64,000 nt of DNA from Fibrella arboris (GCF_041321095.1 NZ_JBGGWE010000006.1:248001-312000), one strand, 5' to 3'. Counted from the stretch's first letter, positions 1 through 7,015 are shown. Translations and numbers: made by a program. Notes: a model not told the origin generated them from the letters alone.

Positions 1-51
1 TTCGCGGGTTACAACATTCTCGACTGTTCCGCCGAAGTTAATCTGTGCCAT
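1..51 (-). CDS. ilvC: Ketol-acid reductoisomerase, N-terminal fragment
   Basis: Only the first 17 codons are present; the gene runs off the left edge. The reverse strand from 51 reads MAQINFGGTVENVVTRE, which matches the usual start of Bacteroidota IlvC. IlvC converts acetolactate (or acetohydroxybutyrate) to the dihydroxy acid with NADPH and Mg2+ and lies between acetolactate synthase and dihydroxy-acid dehydratase in valine, leucine and isoleucine synthesis. Its place immediately after ilvN on the same strand supports the call. A large hairpin sits between the ilvN stop and this start, so the two may not be transcribed at the same level. The call rests on 17 residues plus context. Confidence 0.85.
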   Translation of the reverse strand, partial: MAQINFGGTVENVVTRE

Positions 52-130
52 GCTAGGTACTGTATTTAGATTGTAAAAATTAATTGTAGTGTTTCGACTC
101 TGTTAGTGTCAATTTTTATCATCCCGGCTC

Positions 131-222
131 TTTTGTCATCCCGACGTCAGGAGGGATCTTGAGGTTTCTCTATCCTACTGGCAGGCTAACCTCAAGATCC
201 CTCCTAGGTCGGGATGACAAAA
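131..222. repeat. Palindromic intergenic repeat, copy 1
   Basis: Inverted repeat with a left arm at 131-164 and a right arm at 190-222. The arms agree except in a three- to four-base patch after TTTTGTCATCCCGAC, around a loop of about 25 bases. It begins five bases beyond the ilvN stop codon. A second, diverged copy lies at 6696-6775, just after udk; both share the core GGAGGGA and the loop-proximal CAGGCTA followed by CCTC. It could act as a terminator or as an RNA-stabilising hairpin between ilvN and ilvC, but the sharing of sequence between copies points to a dispersed REP/MITE-like element. Confidence 0.85.
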
Positions 223-226
223 AACA

Positions 227-760
227 CTATAAGTAGTACGCCCAATCTGCTTCGGGCAGGTACTCGACCAGGCCTTTCTCCGTTTTGCCAACGGCCACGC
301 GGCCCGAGCGGACAAACTCCAGGATTTCGTACTGACGCAGGTACTCGAAAAAGGCAAAAATCTCGGTCTCGCTGCCCGTCTTCTCGATCACCACGTAATC
401 GAGGCCCCAATACACCACCCAGGCTTTGTGCCGCTTGTTGATGGTTTCCACATCGAGCGGCTTGCTGCCAAGCGGCGTCGAGATCTTAAACAGGGCGATT
501 TCGTTGAACACGATCTCGTCGTTGAGGTAGCCAAACACAGCCAACACCTCCACGATCTTCCGAATCTGCCGCACGATCTTCTCCACCTCATCGCGCGACT
601 CGTGCCGGATAACGACGGTAAAGCGCGACACGCCCTTCCGCTCGGTTTCCGACACCGTCAGGCTCTCGATGTTGATCCGCCGCCGGGTAAAGATGATCGT
701 GATCCGGTTCAACAACCCGATGGTGTTACCCGTGAAAATGCAAATGGTATAGGTTGTCAT
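227..760 (-). CDS. ilvN: Acetolactate synthase small (regulatory) subunit
   Basis: 177 aa, within the family range of about 160-190. The N-terminal half is an ACT domain: TTYTICIFTGNTIGLLNRI followed by the TRRRINIESL segment, which in known family members binds valine for feedback inhibition. The C-terminal half continues with the second small-subunit domain. It partners the ThDP-dependent catalytic subunit IlvB encoded upstream on the same strand. The ATG at 760 lies three bases after the stop of the preceding four-helix-bundle gene, so translation may be coupled to it. Downstream come the hairpin at 131-222 and then ilvC. Function is inferred from family and operon position and is secure. 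Confidence 0.95.
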   Translation of the reverse strand: MTTYTICIFTGNTIGLLNRITIIFTRRRINIESLTVSETERKGVSRFTVVIRHESRDEVEKIVRQIRKIVEVLAVFGYLNDEIVFNEIALFKISTPLGSKPLDVETINKRHKAWVVYWGLDYVVIEKTGSETEIFAFFEYLRQYEILEFVRSGRVAVGKTEKGLVEYLPEADWAYYL

Positions 761-763
761 TTC

Positions 764-1221
764 TCAGTTTACTGTTTGCTGTTCACTGTCTTCTGTTTCG
801 TTAGGCTGAACCCTGTAAACAGCCTCGGGCTCATGTGCATATCGACGACCTTTGCCATCCGTTTTATTAAGATAGATGATGAAGCCATCTATAATTTTTG
901 CTGTCTCATCGGCCTGCTCATAAAGGCGTTGGAAAACTTCGGCCGAAAGGTATCTACAGTCAAGCGCTCGGTATAGTTGAGAGTTCACTTCAGTAGCTGA
1001 GCCTTTAGCCACGCCCAGAAACTGACTAAACTCTCCTTGTCCGCCCCGACCAAACCCTTCCGCTATAGTATCCATTACCGAACCACTGGCTCGCCTTATC
1101 TGCCTGACTAAATCGTAGTCTGTAGAAAACGGTTTTTGGCCTGTCACTTCGAAAATTGCTTTAGCTAACCCTCGCGCTTTTTCCAGGCATTCAAGTCCTC
1201 AAACCGATGGATAGTGGCCAT
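764..1221 (-). pseudogene. Four-helix-bundle (23S rRNA IVP-type) protein, frameshifted
   Basis: The long open frame from 1147 encodes GSVMDTIAEGFGRGG and EFSQFLGVAKGSATE, hallmarks of the four helix bundle/S23 IVP family. That frame lacks the normal N-terminus. The missing piece is present in another frame: an ATG at 1221 reads MATIHRFEDLNAWKK and then stops. The two frames join if one A is added to the AAAAA run in the tggaaaaagcg stretch near 1170, giving WKKARGLAKAIFEVTGQ. So this is one gene with a one-base deletion (or a sequencing error, or slippage at the A run). The family is known from intervening sequences in 23S rRNA and from the Avd proteins of diversity-generating retroelements. 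Its place between ilvB and ilvN is foreign to the pathway. The last dozen codons are made of the same heptad-like sequence seen in nearby intercistronic repeats. Confidence 0.8.
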
Positions 1222-1235
1222 GAAATTCTGTTAAA

Positions 1236-1318
1236 GTTTTCAGTCTGCCGTTTTCTGTTGCGTTGCTTGCCAACGTATCTGGCTTTGAGAAGCGAAGCAA
1301 CAGAAAACCGCAAACTCA
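1236..1318. repeat. Intercistronic heptad inverted repeat (ilvB / IVP gap)
   Basis: Left arm 1236-1266 and right arm 1291-1318 are complementary over about 25 bases with a few mismatches. Read on the plus strand the left arm ends TTTTCTGTTGCGTTGC and the complement of the right arm ends TTTTCTGTTGCTTCGC. Both are built from 7-base units close to TTTRCYG capped by TTGCKTYGC, the same pattern as at 34066-34156 and 35301-35394. The loop contains AACGTATCTGG, one base from the motif AACGTACCTGG that is common in this window. The right arm overlaps the ilvB stop codon. Confidence 0.8.
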
Positions 1319-3073
1319 CTTTAGTCTGATCTGTGACACGCTGGCGCCGGCTGGTACCATCGGGAACACGTTTTCTTCTTTTTCAACGATCACCTCCAGC
1401 AGATACGGGCCGTCGTGAGCCAGCATCTGATCGAGGGAATCGGACAAGGTTTCGCGCTCGTTACAGGTATGGCCAGCCATGCCGAAGCCTTTCGCAATCG
1501 TCACGAAATCAGGGTTTTGCAGCTCTACGAATGAGTAGCGGCGGCTGTGAAAAAGTTGTTGCCACTGCCGTACCATACCCAGGAAGTTGTTGTTCAGGAT
1601 GATCGCTTTTACGGGTTGTTTATTCTGCACAATCGTGCCCAGTTCCTGCAAGGTCATCTGGAAACAGCCATCGCCAATGATGGCTACTACCTGCCGGTCG
1701 GGAGCGGCCACCTGCGCCCCAAACGCGGCGGGTAGCGCAAAGCCCATCGTCCCCATGCCGCCCGAGGTTACGAGGCTGTTTTTCTGCCGGAACTGATAGT
1801 AGCGTGAGGCCATCATCTGGTGCTGCCCCACGTCGGTAACCAGTACGGCATCACCGTTGGTTTTCCGGGAAAGCAGGTCAATCACCTCCGCCATCTTGAT
1901 CTTCTCGGTATCCCCCGACAGCTCTGGCGCGGTGATCGCCTCATTCTCGATAGCGTCGTACTTGCGGAACTCGTTGCGCCAGACCGTATGGTCGTTTGCA
2001 TTGACCAGTGGCAGTAATGCTTTCAGCACTTCTTTGGCATCGCCAACGATTGGCGCATGCGCCTTGATGATCTTGTCTATTTCGGCGGGGTCGATCTCAA
2101 CGTGAATGACTTTGGCCTGCCGGATGTATTTGCTGGCATCGCCCGTTACGCGGTCGTCGAACCGCATACCGATGGCAATGATCACATCGGCCTGATCGGT
2201 CAGTGCATTGGGGCCGTAGTTACCGTGCATCCCCAGCCAGCCCACGTAGTTTGGGTGATTGGTTGGAATGGTTGACTGGCCCAGCAACGTGGTGGCCACG
2301 GGAATACCCGTTTTTTCGGCAAAAGCCAGCAATTCAGCTTCGGCTTTGGCCAGTTGTACGCCATGACCCGCGAAGATATAAGGGCGTTTTGCCTCGTTGA
2401 TCAGTCTGGCGGCCGCTTCGACCTGATCCTGCTTCGGCACCAGACGTGGCCGGTAGCTGATGATGGTCTGGCAACGTTCGTACACAAATGGCTGCGTCAT
2501 CAATTCCAGTTGCGCCGACTTGGTCATGTCGATCAGCACCGGTCCGGGCCGCCCCGACTGCGCAATGTAGAATGCTTTGGCCATGATCTCGGGCACCTCG
2601 TCGGCACTCGTGATCTGGTAGTTCCACTTCGTGATCGGCATGGTTACGCCCATCACGTCGGCTTCCTGAAAGGCATCGGTGCCCAGCAGTTTTTTGCCCA
2701 CCTGCCCCACAATACACACCAATGGCGTTGAATCGATCAGGGCATCGGCAATGGCGGTAACCAGGTTAGTGGCACCAGGACCCGACGTAACCAGGCACAC
2801 ACCGGCGCGGCCCTGCATCCGGGCATAGCCCTGTGCGGCGTGGCCGGCGCCCTGCTCATGGCGTACCAGAATGTGGTTGATCTGGTCCTGAAAATCATAG
2901 AGTGCATCATACACCGGCATGATGGCTCCGCCAGGATACCCAAAAATGGTATCGACCTTCTCGGCCACCAGCGAGCGCATGAGGGCCTCCGAACCCGACA
3001 TCAAAGACGCAATCTGTTGCGTCTCTACAGCCGGTTCGATTGTTAATTCAGGTAAGACGCTGACCGTTTCCAT
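1316..3073 (-). CDS. ilvB: Acetolactate synthase large (catalytic) subunit
   Basis: 585 aa, the usual length. It condenses two pyruvates, or pyruvate with 2-oxobutyrate, using thiamine diphosphate and FAD, the first committed step of branched-chain amino acid synthesis. Visible motifs are FGYPGGAIMPVYDAL near residue 44, the ThDP-activating Glu in RHEQGAGHAA (residue 73), TSGPGATN, and the ThDP/Mg motif beginning IIGDGCFQM and ending ILNNN near the C-terminus. It is followed by the IVP gene and ilvN, and preceded by an O-methyltransferase 49 bases away. The first 25 residues before MSGSEALMRSL are an extension whose DNA contains the short palindrome at 3005-3024; an internal start at the MSG methionine is possible. 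Confidence 0.96.
   Translation of the reverse strand: METVSVLPELTIEPAVETQQIASLMSGSEALMRSLVAEKVDTIFGYPGGAIMPVYDALYDFQDQINHILVRHEQGAGHAAQGYARMQGRAGVCLVTSGPGATNLVTAIADALIDSTPLVCIVGQVGKKLLGTDAFQEADVMGVTMPITKWNYQITSADEVPEIMAKAFYIAQSGRPGPVLIDMTKSAQLELMTQPFVYERCQTIISYRPRLVPKQDQVEAAARLINEAKRPYIFAGHGVQLAKAEAELLAFAEKTGIPVATTLLGQSTIPTNHPNYVGWLGMHGNYGPNALTDQADVIIAIGMRFDDRVTGDASKYIRQAKVIHVEIDPAEIDKIIKAHAPIVGDAKEVLKALLPLVNANDHTVWRNEFRKYDAIENEAITAPELSGDTEKIKMAEVIDLLSRKTNGDAVLVTDVGQHQMMASRYYQFRQKNSLVTSGGMGTMGFALPAAFGAQVAAPDRQVVAIIGDGCFQMTLQELGTIVQNKQPVKAIILNNNFLGMVRQWQQLFHSRRYSFVELQNPDFVTIAKGFGMAGHTCNERETLSDSLDQMLAHDGPYLLEVIVEKEENVFPMVPAGASVSQIRLK
3005..3024. repeat. Short palindrome inside the ilvB 5' end
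   Basis: AGACGCAA at 3005-3012 and TTGCGTCT at 3017-3024 form a perfect 8-bp stem with a 4-base loop, followed on one side only by CTAC. The half-site GTAGAGACGCAA resembles the larger palindrome inside valS (GTAGAGCCGCAA). It lies in codons of the N-terminal extension of IlvB, outside the conserved enzyme core. It may be a decayed copy of the same repeat; the match is short and could be chance. Confidence 0.45.
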
Positions 3074-3121
3074 AGAGTGGTGCGTGTATAGTATGCTGTT
3101 CAGTTCGTTGTATGTAATCGT

Positions 3122-3697
3122 TTACTTCTTCGTAGCGATCAGTATTCCGGTCGACCAGGCCATTTTGACTAGCTGCAGGTCGTCGCGGCTTTCCAGATCC
3201 GCCACTAGTTTATCTACCTTGTCGGCATGCCCTTCCGGCCAGTTGGGTTGCGGCAGCATGTCGTCGATGACGTACATACCACCCGCCGACAACGTACCCA
3301 GCGCAGCGTCGAGATTGGCGTACTTACCGGGCCAGGCGTCGGCGAAGATGAAGTCGAACTGTTGCTGTTCGTCTTCCAGCCACGCACCTGCGTCGGTGCA
3401 CAGCAATTGCAGGCGGGCATCGTCGCCCAGGATATTGTCAGCAACGGCCTGATAAGTGGCGTCGTTGTCAATCGAAATCAGCGACGAGTCGGCATCCATA
3501 CCGGCCAGCAGCCATGCCGTTGCCAGACCGGTACCGGTACCGATCTCCAGCACCCGCGCCCTCGGCTTCGACCCGACCAGCGCTTTCAACAACGCCCCGG
3601 TCTGTAGGTCAGACGGCATCGAAAAGCGGATGGACTTGCTGGCAATTTCTATGGCCGCAAAGCCTTTGGGAAGCGTGTGAACAGTGTCGGTATACAT
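3122..3697 (-). CDS. Class I SAM-dependent O-methyltransferase
   Basis: 191 aa. The glycine-rich SAM loop VLEIGTGTGLATAWLL (about residues 49-64), the acidic motif ending strand 2 (SLISIDND) and FDFIFADAWPGKY (motif with the metal- or substrate-side Asp) mark a class I Rossmann methyltransferase of the catechol O-methyltransferase-like group. The substrate cannot be read from sequence. It lies within the ilv cluster on the same strand, 49 bases before ilvB, but nothing known ties it to branched-chain amino acids; it may simply share the transcript. Its ATG at 3697 is four bases after the stop of the PIN remnant. Confidence 0.8.
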   Translation of the reverse strand: MYTDTVHTLPKGFAAIEIASKSIRFSMPSDLQTGALLKALVGSKPRARVLEIGTGTGLATAWLLAGMDADSSLISIDNDATYQAVADNILGDDARLQLLCTDAGAWLEDEQQQFDFIFADAWPGKYANLDAALGTLSAGGMYVIDDMLPQPNWPEGHADKVDKLVADLESRDDLQLVKMAWSTGILIATKK

Positions 3698-3701
3698 CGA
3701 A

Positions 3702-3911
3702 TCAGGCGGTTAGACTTCGGTATCTTAAGTCCGTTATCTTGTTGAAATCACTATCATTGGTCGACAGCAATGTAAAGTCATGAGCAATGGCTGTAGCTGC
3801 CATAATGGCGTCTGGCAGTTTCAATCCTTTGTAATGCCGTCGGAGCTTAACGGTTTGAAGAATGATGGGTTCAGACAAGTGGCAAATGCGCGAAAGCGCC
3901 TTTGTGCTTAC
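3702..3911 (-). pseudogene. PIN-domain (VapC-like) toxin remnant, N-terminus missing
   Basis: The reverse strand, in the same frame as the antitoxin-like gene and starting right after its TGA, encodes about 69 residues with the C-terminal half of a PIN nuclease: SEPIILQTVKLRRHYKGLK, then LPDAIMAATAIA and LLSTNDSDFNKI. These match the third and fourth acidic-residue blocks of VapC toxins. No start codon fits, and the N-terminal half with the first catalytic Asp is absent, so a deletion has removed roughly half the toxin. It should have no RNase activity. It ends four bases before the O-methyltransferase start. Confidence 0.75.
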
Positions 3912-4064
3912 TCAAACCTGTACCTTGTTTTTGCTAACAGGTACGTCCGTTTTCTCAAAAATGATCACTGCTTTGACGGCGCAATCTTCCCCTCCTTCTG
4001 GAACAGGAATATGTAGATCAATAGCGCCATTTTTAGGTTCAACTGTTTGTTCAATGACGTTCAT
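3912..4064 (-). CDS. Small antitoxin-like protein, probably orphan
   Basis: 50 codons from ATG 4064 to TGA 3912: MNVIEQTVEPKNGAIDLHIP is followed by a charged tail. It stands immediately upstream of the PIN remnant, the normal place of a VapB-type antitoxin, and its size fits. I do not recognise a DNA-binding motif, so the antitoxin call is by context. It lies 35 bases after the ilvD stop on the same strand. With the toxin truncated it may now be an unneeded relic or may only mark the junction of a deletion. An in-frame reading extends upstream into the ilvD tail but has no ATG. Confidence 0.55.
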   Translation of the reverse strand: MNVIEQTVEPKNGAIDLHIPVPEGGEDCAVKAVIIFEKTDVPVSKNKVQV

Positions 4065-4099
4065 ATGCCTGTCGATCAGCGCTTTATCAGTAACGCAAA

Positions 4100-5800
4100 C
4101 TAAGCCTCATCCGTTACGCAGCCTTCGCTGGCTGATTTCACGCTGCGAATGTATTTACCCAATACGCCTTTCGTGAATAACGGAGCGGGCGGTGTCCAGC
4201 GGCTACGACGGTCGGCCATTTCTTCGTCTGAAATATGCAGCGTCAGTTCGCGGCCAACGGCGTCGAGGGTAATGCGGTCGCCATCTTTTACGAACGCGAT
4301 CGGGCCACCCTCAAACGCTTCGGGCGTTACGTGACCGACCACAAAACCGTGGGTACCACCCGAGAAACGACCATCGGTGATCAAGGCCACTTTGTCGCCA
4401 AGCCCGGCACCCATGATAGCCGATGTTGGCTTCAGCATTTCGCTCATACCGGGGCCACCTTTGGGGCCGCTGTTCCGAATCACGATGACCTGACCGGGCA
4501 GGATCTCGCCTTTTGATAAGGCGTCGATCACCTCCCCTTCATGTTCGCACACTTTGGCGGTGCCTTCAAAACGCAGCCCTTCTTTACCCGTGATCTTCGC
4601 TACTGAACCCGTAGGGGCCAGGTTGCCGCGCAGAACCTGGATATGGCCCGTTGCCTTGATGGGGTTATCCAACGAATGGACAATGCTTTGTGTCTCGAAA
4701 TTCAGGTCGGGTGCGTCGGCCAGGTTTTCGGCTACTGTTTTACCGGTCACCGTCAGGCAATCGCCGTGGATCATCCCGTTCTGATACAGGTATTTCATCA
4801 CCGCCGGCACACCGCCGATCGCCAGCATATCCTCCATATAATACTTGCCGCTTGGCTTCAGGTCGGCCAGAAGTGGCACCCGGTCGCTGATCGCCTGAAT
4901 ATCGTCGATCGACAGATCGAGGCCGGCCGATCGGGCAATGGCCAGATAGTGCAACACGGCATTGGTAGAACCGCCCAAGGCCATCACGATCGTCAGCGCG
5001 TTTTCGAGCGACTTTTTCGTGATGATGTCGGCCGGTGTAATGTTGCGCTCGAGCAGGATGCGCATGGCCGCGCCAATCTTCTTGCACTCTTCCTGTTTCC
5101 CTTCGTGGGTAGCCGGGTAGGTGCTGCTGAAAGGCAAACTCAGACCCATCGCTTCAATGCTGCTGGCCATGGTGTTGGCCGTATACATGCCCCCACAGGC
5201 ACCCGCGCCGGGAATGGCATTGCGGATAACGCCTTCGTAGTCTTCGTCGGAAATGTTGCCTGCGTATTTCTTGCCCAACGCCTCGAACGCCGATACGATA
5301 TCGAGTTTCTGCCCTTTATATTGACCTGACCGGATGGTACCGCCATAGACCATGATGCCGGGCCGGTCGAGGCGGGCCATAGCCATGATGGCACCGGGCA
5401 TATTCTTATCGCAACCCACCACCGTCACCACGCCGTCGTACCACTGCGCCATCACCACGGATTCAATGCTGTCGGCGATGAGGTCACGGCTGGGCAACGA
5501 ATAACGCATGCCATCGTTGCCGTTGGTCATGCCGTCTGATACGCCAATGGTGTTGAAAATGAGCCCTACCAGCCCGTTTGCCTGAATCCCCTGTTTTACA
5601 TAGACCGACAAGCCGTTGAGGTGCATGTTGCAGGTATTACCTTCATAGCCCGTGCTGGCAATGCCAATCTGGGGCTTCTGCATGTCGTCGGCGGTCAACC
5701 CAACGCCATAAAGCATGGCTTTGGCGGCGGGGTTATCCATTTTCTGGGTAAGCGTCTGGCTAAACCGGTTCAGTTGCGTGGCAGGGGCTTCTGGAATCAT
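4100..5800 (-). CDS. ilvD: Dihydroxy-acid dehydratase
   Basis: 566 aa, full length for IlvD. It dehydrates 2,3-dihydroxy-isovalerate and its methyl homologue to the 2-oxo acids with an iron-sulfur cluster and Mg2+. Cluster-ligand regions are visible: GNTCNMHL, VVGCDKNMPGA and PGAGACGGMYTANTM; near the C-terminus are RNSGPKGGPGM and ITDGRFSGGTHG. It heads the cluster ilvD, antitoxin/PIN relic, methyltransferase, ilvB, IVP, ilvN, ilvC, all on the minus strand. The 5' leader upstream of 5800 carries two perfect palindromes, suggesting control at DNA or RNA level. The ATG at 5800 gives a normal N-terminus. Confidence 0.96.
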   Translation of the reverse strand: MIPEAPATQLNRFSQTLTQKMDNPAAKAMLYGVGLTADDMQKPQIGIASTGYEGNTCNMHLNGLSVYVKQGIQANGLVGLIFNTIGVSDGMTNGNDGMRYSLPSRDLIADSIESVVMAQWYDGVVTVVGCDKNMPGAIMAMARLDRPGIMVYGGTIRSGQYKGQKLDIVSAFEALGKKYAGNISDEDYEGVIRNAIPGAGACGGMYTANTMASSIEAMGLSLPFSSTYPATHEGKQEECKKIGAAMRILLERNITPADIITKKSLENALTIVMALGGSTNAVLHYLAIARSAGLDLSIDDIQAISDRVPLLADLKPSGKYYMEDMLAIGGVPAVMKYLYQNGMIHGDCLTVTGKTVAENLADAPDLNFETQSIVHSLDNPIKATGHIQVLRGNLAPTGSVAKITGKEGLRFEGTAKVCEHEGEVIDALSKGEILPGQVIVIRNSGPKGGPGMSEMLKPTSAIMGAGLGDKVALITDGRFSGGTHGFVVGHVTPEAFEGGPIAFVKDGDRITLDAVGRELTLHISDEEMADRRSRWTPPAPLFTKGVLGKYIRSVKSASEGCVTDEA

Positions 5801-5809
5801 TATTCTTTT

Positions 5810-5872
5810 AGCGAAATTTCGCTGGTTGCGTAATCACGCTGTAAAGGAACAGTGTTCTGCTTGATTACGCAA
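5810..5872. promoter_or_regulatory. Palindromes in the ilvD leader / udk divergent region
   Basis: AGCGAAATTTCGCT at 5810-5823 is a perfect 14-base palindrome ending ten bases before the ilvD ATG. Next to it TTGCGTAATCA (5826-5836) is exactly repeated in inverse at 5862-5872, and the interval holds GAACAGTGTTC (5847-5857). Transcribed toward ilvD this would fold into two successive hairpins; as DNA the elements look like operator half-sites. There is no T-run after the hairpins, so they do not look like a simple terminator. No regulator gene is nearby. Confidence 0.5.
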
Positions 5873-6055
5873 GCGTTTTCGTCCTAAAAGTCAACGGTCT
5901 ATTGCTTCCGTATCGCTGGCACGACCTACACCTCTGAACTTTTCCCGCTTCGGCCATACACCTTGACATTGAACTACGCGTCTGACGTACCTTTGTATAA
6001 GGATGGCCAGGTACGTTGGGCAGCCAGTTGTTTCCAGACTTATTCATCAATACTT

Positions 6056-6670
6056 GTGCAACCATACATTGTTGGCATCACCGGCGGCAGCGCGTCCGGC
6101 AAAACGTCGTTTCTAAAGGGGCTGTTGAATGCCTTTCAACCGCATCAGGTCTGCCTGATTTCACAGGACAATTATTATCGCAGCCTCCACGAGATTGCCG
6201 TCGATGATCAGGGCATCCATAACTTCGATATGCCCGAAACGATCGATCATCACCTGTACGCCGAACATATCGGGCAGTTGCGCCGGGGCGAGACCGTCAC
6301 GCAGAAGGAATACACGTTCAATAATCCGGATGTCGTTCCAACGATGTTGACCTTTACGCCCGCCCCGATCATTGTGGTGGAAGGCATTTTCGTGTTTCAC
6401 TTCCGGGAGCTATCCGACCAGATGGATCTGAAGATTTTTATCGACGCCAAAAACAGCATCAAGCTGGAACGGCGGGTAAAACGCGATGCCGAAGAGCGCG
6501 GCTATGACCTCGATGACGTGATGTATCGCTGGAAAAATCATGTGAAACCAACCTACAAGCAGTTCATCAAGCCCTACCGCGCCGAAGCGGATATCGTGAT
6601 TCCCAATAATATACACTACCAGAAAGGGCTAAACGTGGTGATCGAGTACCTGAAGGCTAAGATTGCGTAG
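6056..6670 (+). CDS. udk: Uridine kinase
   Basis: About 204 aa from the GTG at 6056 (VQPYIVGITGG), matching the usual length near 207; an ATG at 5963 would add 31 unconserved residues. The P-loop GITGGSASGKTS (Lys16) is followed by SQDNYYRSL, the family's nucleoside-binding region, NFDMPETIDHHL, and VEGIFVFHFRELSD with the acidic catalytic-side segment. RDAEERGYDLDDV supplies the lid arginines. The enzyme phosphorylates uridine and cytidine in pyrimidine salvage; upp, another salvage gene, is about 18 kb away. A palindromic repeat follows the stop by 25 bases. Confidence 0.93.
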   Translation: MQPYIVGITGGSASGKTSFLKGLLNAFQPHQVCLISQDNYYRSLHEIAVDDQGIHNFDMPETIDHHLYAEHIGQLRRGETVTQKEYTFNNPDVVPTMLTFTPAPIIVVEGIFVFHFRELSDQMDLKIFIDAKNSIKLERRVKRDAEERGYDLDDVMYRWKNHVKPTYKQFIKPYRAEADIVIPNNIHYQKGLNVVIEYLKAKIA

Positions 6671-6695
6671 ACGTGCTTTAGCTAAGTTTTTTTTT

Positions 6696-6775
6696 CGTCC
6701 CGACAACCGGAGGGAGCTTGCGGTGGCTTATTCCTGCTGTCAGGCTACCCTCAGGATCCCTCCGGTCGTCGGGAC
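6696..6775. repeat. Palindromic intergenic repeat, copy 2
   Basis: Left arm 6696-6720 and right arm 6751-6775 pair over 25 bases with three mismatches, around a loop of about 30 bases. A run of nine T precedes the left arm. Core sequences CGGAGGGA and the loop-proximal CAGGCTACCCTCAGGATCCC are shared with the copy at 131-222. Like copy 1 it follows closely on a stop codon (udk, 25 bases). Confidence 0.85.
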
Positions 6776-6826
6776 GATAGAAGACAAAATTCCCTCTGCT
6801 GCTCAACAAGTTGGCACAAAAATTGC

Positions 6827-6864
6827 ACGGCGATTAGAAGAATTAGTTTTATTCTAATCGCCGT
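6827..6864 (+). promoter_or_regulatory. Hairpin abutting the start of the small gene at 6869
   Basis: ACGGCGATTAGAA at 6827-6839 is exactly complementary in inverse to TTCTAATCGCCGT at 6852-6864, a perfect 13-bp stem with a 12-base loop. It ends four bases before the ATG at 6869, so it would sit over the ribosome landing zone. There is no U-run after it. It may hold back translation of the small membrane protein. Confidence 0.5.
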
Positions 6865-6868
6865 ATTC

Positions 6869-7015
6869 ATGAAAAGCCTGCTCCTCTTTATTCTGACGTG
6901 CTTCGCCTTCGTTGGCGTGTTTTTAACCGTTTCGGCCAGCCTGTTTATTATTGGTGCTATGGCTGTTTACGTACTCGGCCGCAAAATCGTTGGCCTGTCA
7001 CGCCCCGTTGCGTAG
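6869..7015 (+). CDS. Small single- or two-helix membrane protein
   Basis: 48 aa starting MKSLLLFILTCFAFVGVFL. Almost the entire chain is hydrophobic, with a short basic tail (GRKIVGLSRPVA). One long or two short membrane helices are likely. I recognise no family. Its 3' end overlaps the convergent DUF4249 gene by 18 bases. A perfect hairpin sits just before the ATG. Coding status rests on the ordered hydrophobic composition and an ATG/stop pair; moderate. Confidence 0.5.
   Translation: MKSLLLFILTCFAFVGVFLTVSASLFIIGAMAVYVLGRKIVGLSRPVA

Noticed and set aside
428..976. A 182-codon plus-strand frame over ilvN and the IVP gene
   Set aside because: Antisense to two recognised coding regions, and it runs through the heptad repeat at the end of the IVP gene; no protein features.
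1147..1221. Programmed -1 frameshifting at the A-run of the IVP gene
   Set aside because: The zero-frame slippery site would be G AAA AAG, a weaker version of A AAA AAG, and I see no stimulatory stem or upstream SD-like element. A simple deletion is the simpler reading, though slippage is not excluded.
1236..1318. Heptad and octad arrays considered as CRISPR repeats
   Set aside because: Units are 7-9 bases with no spacers and are arranged as inverted arms; there are no cas genes.
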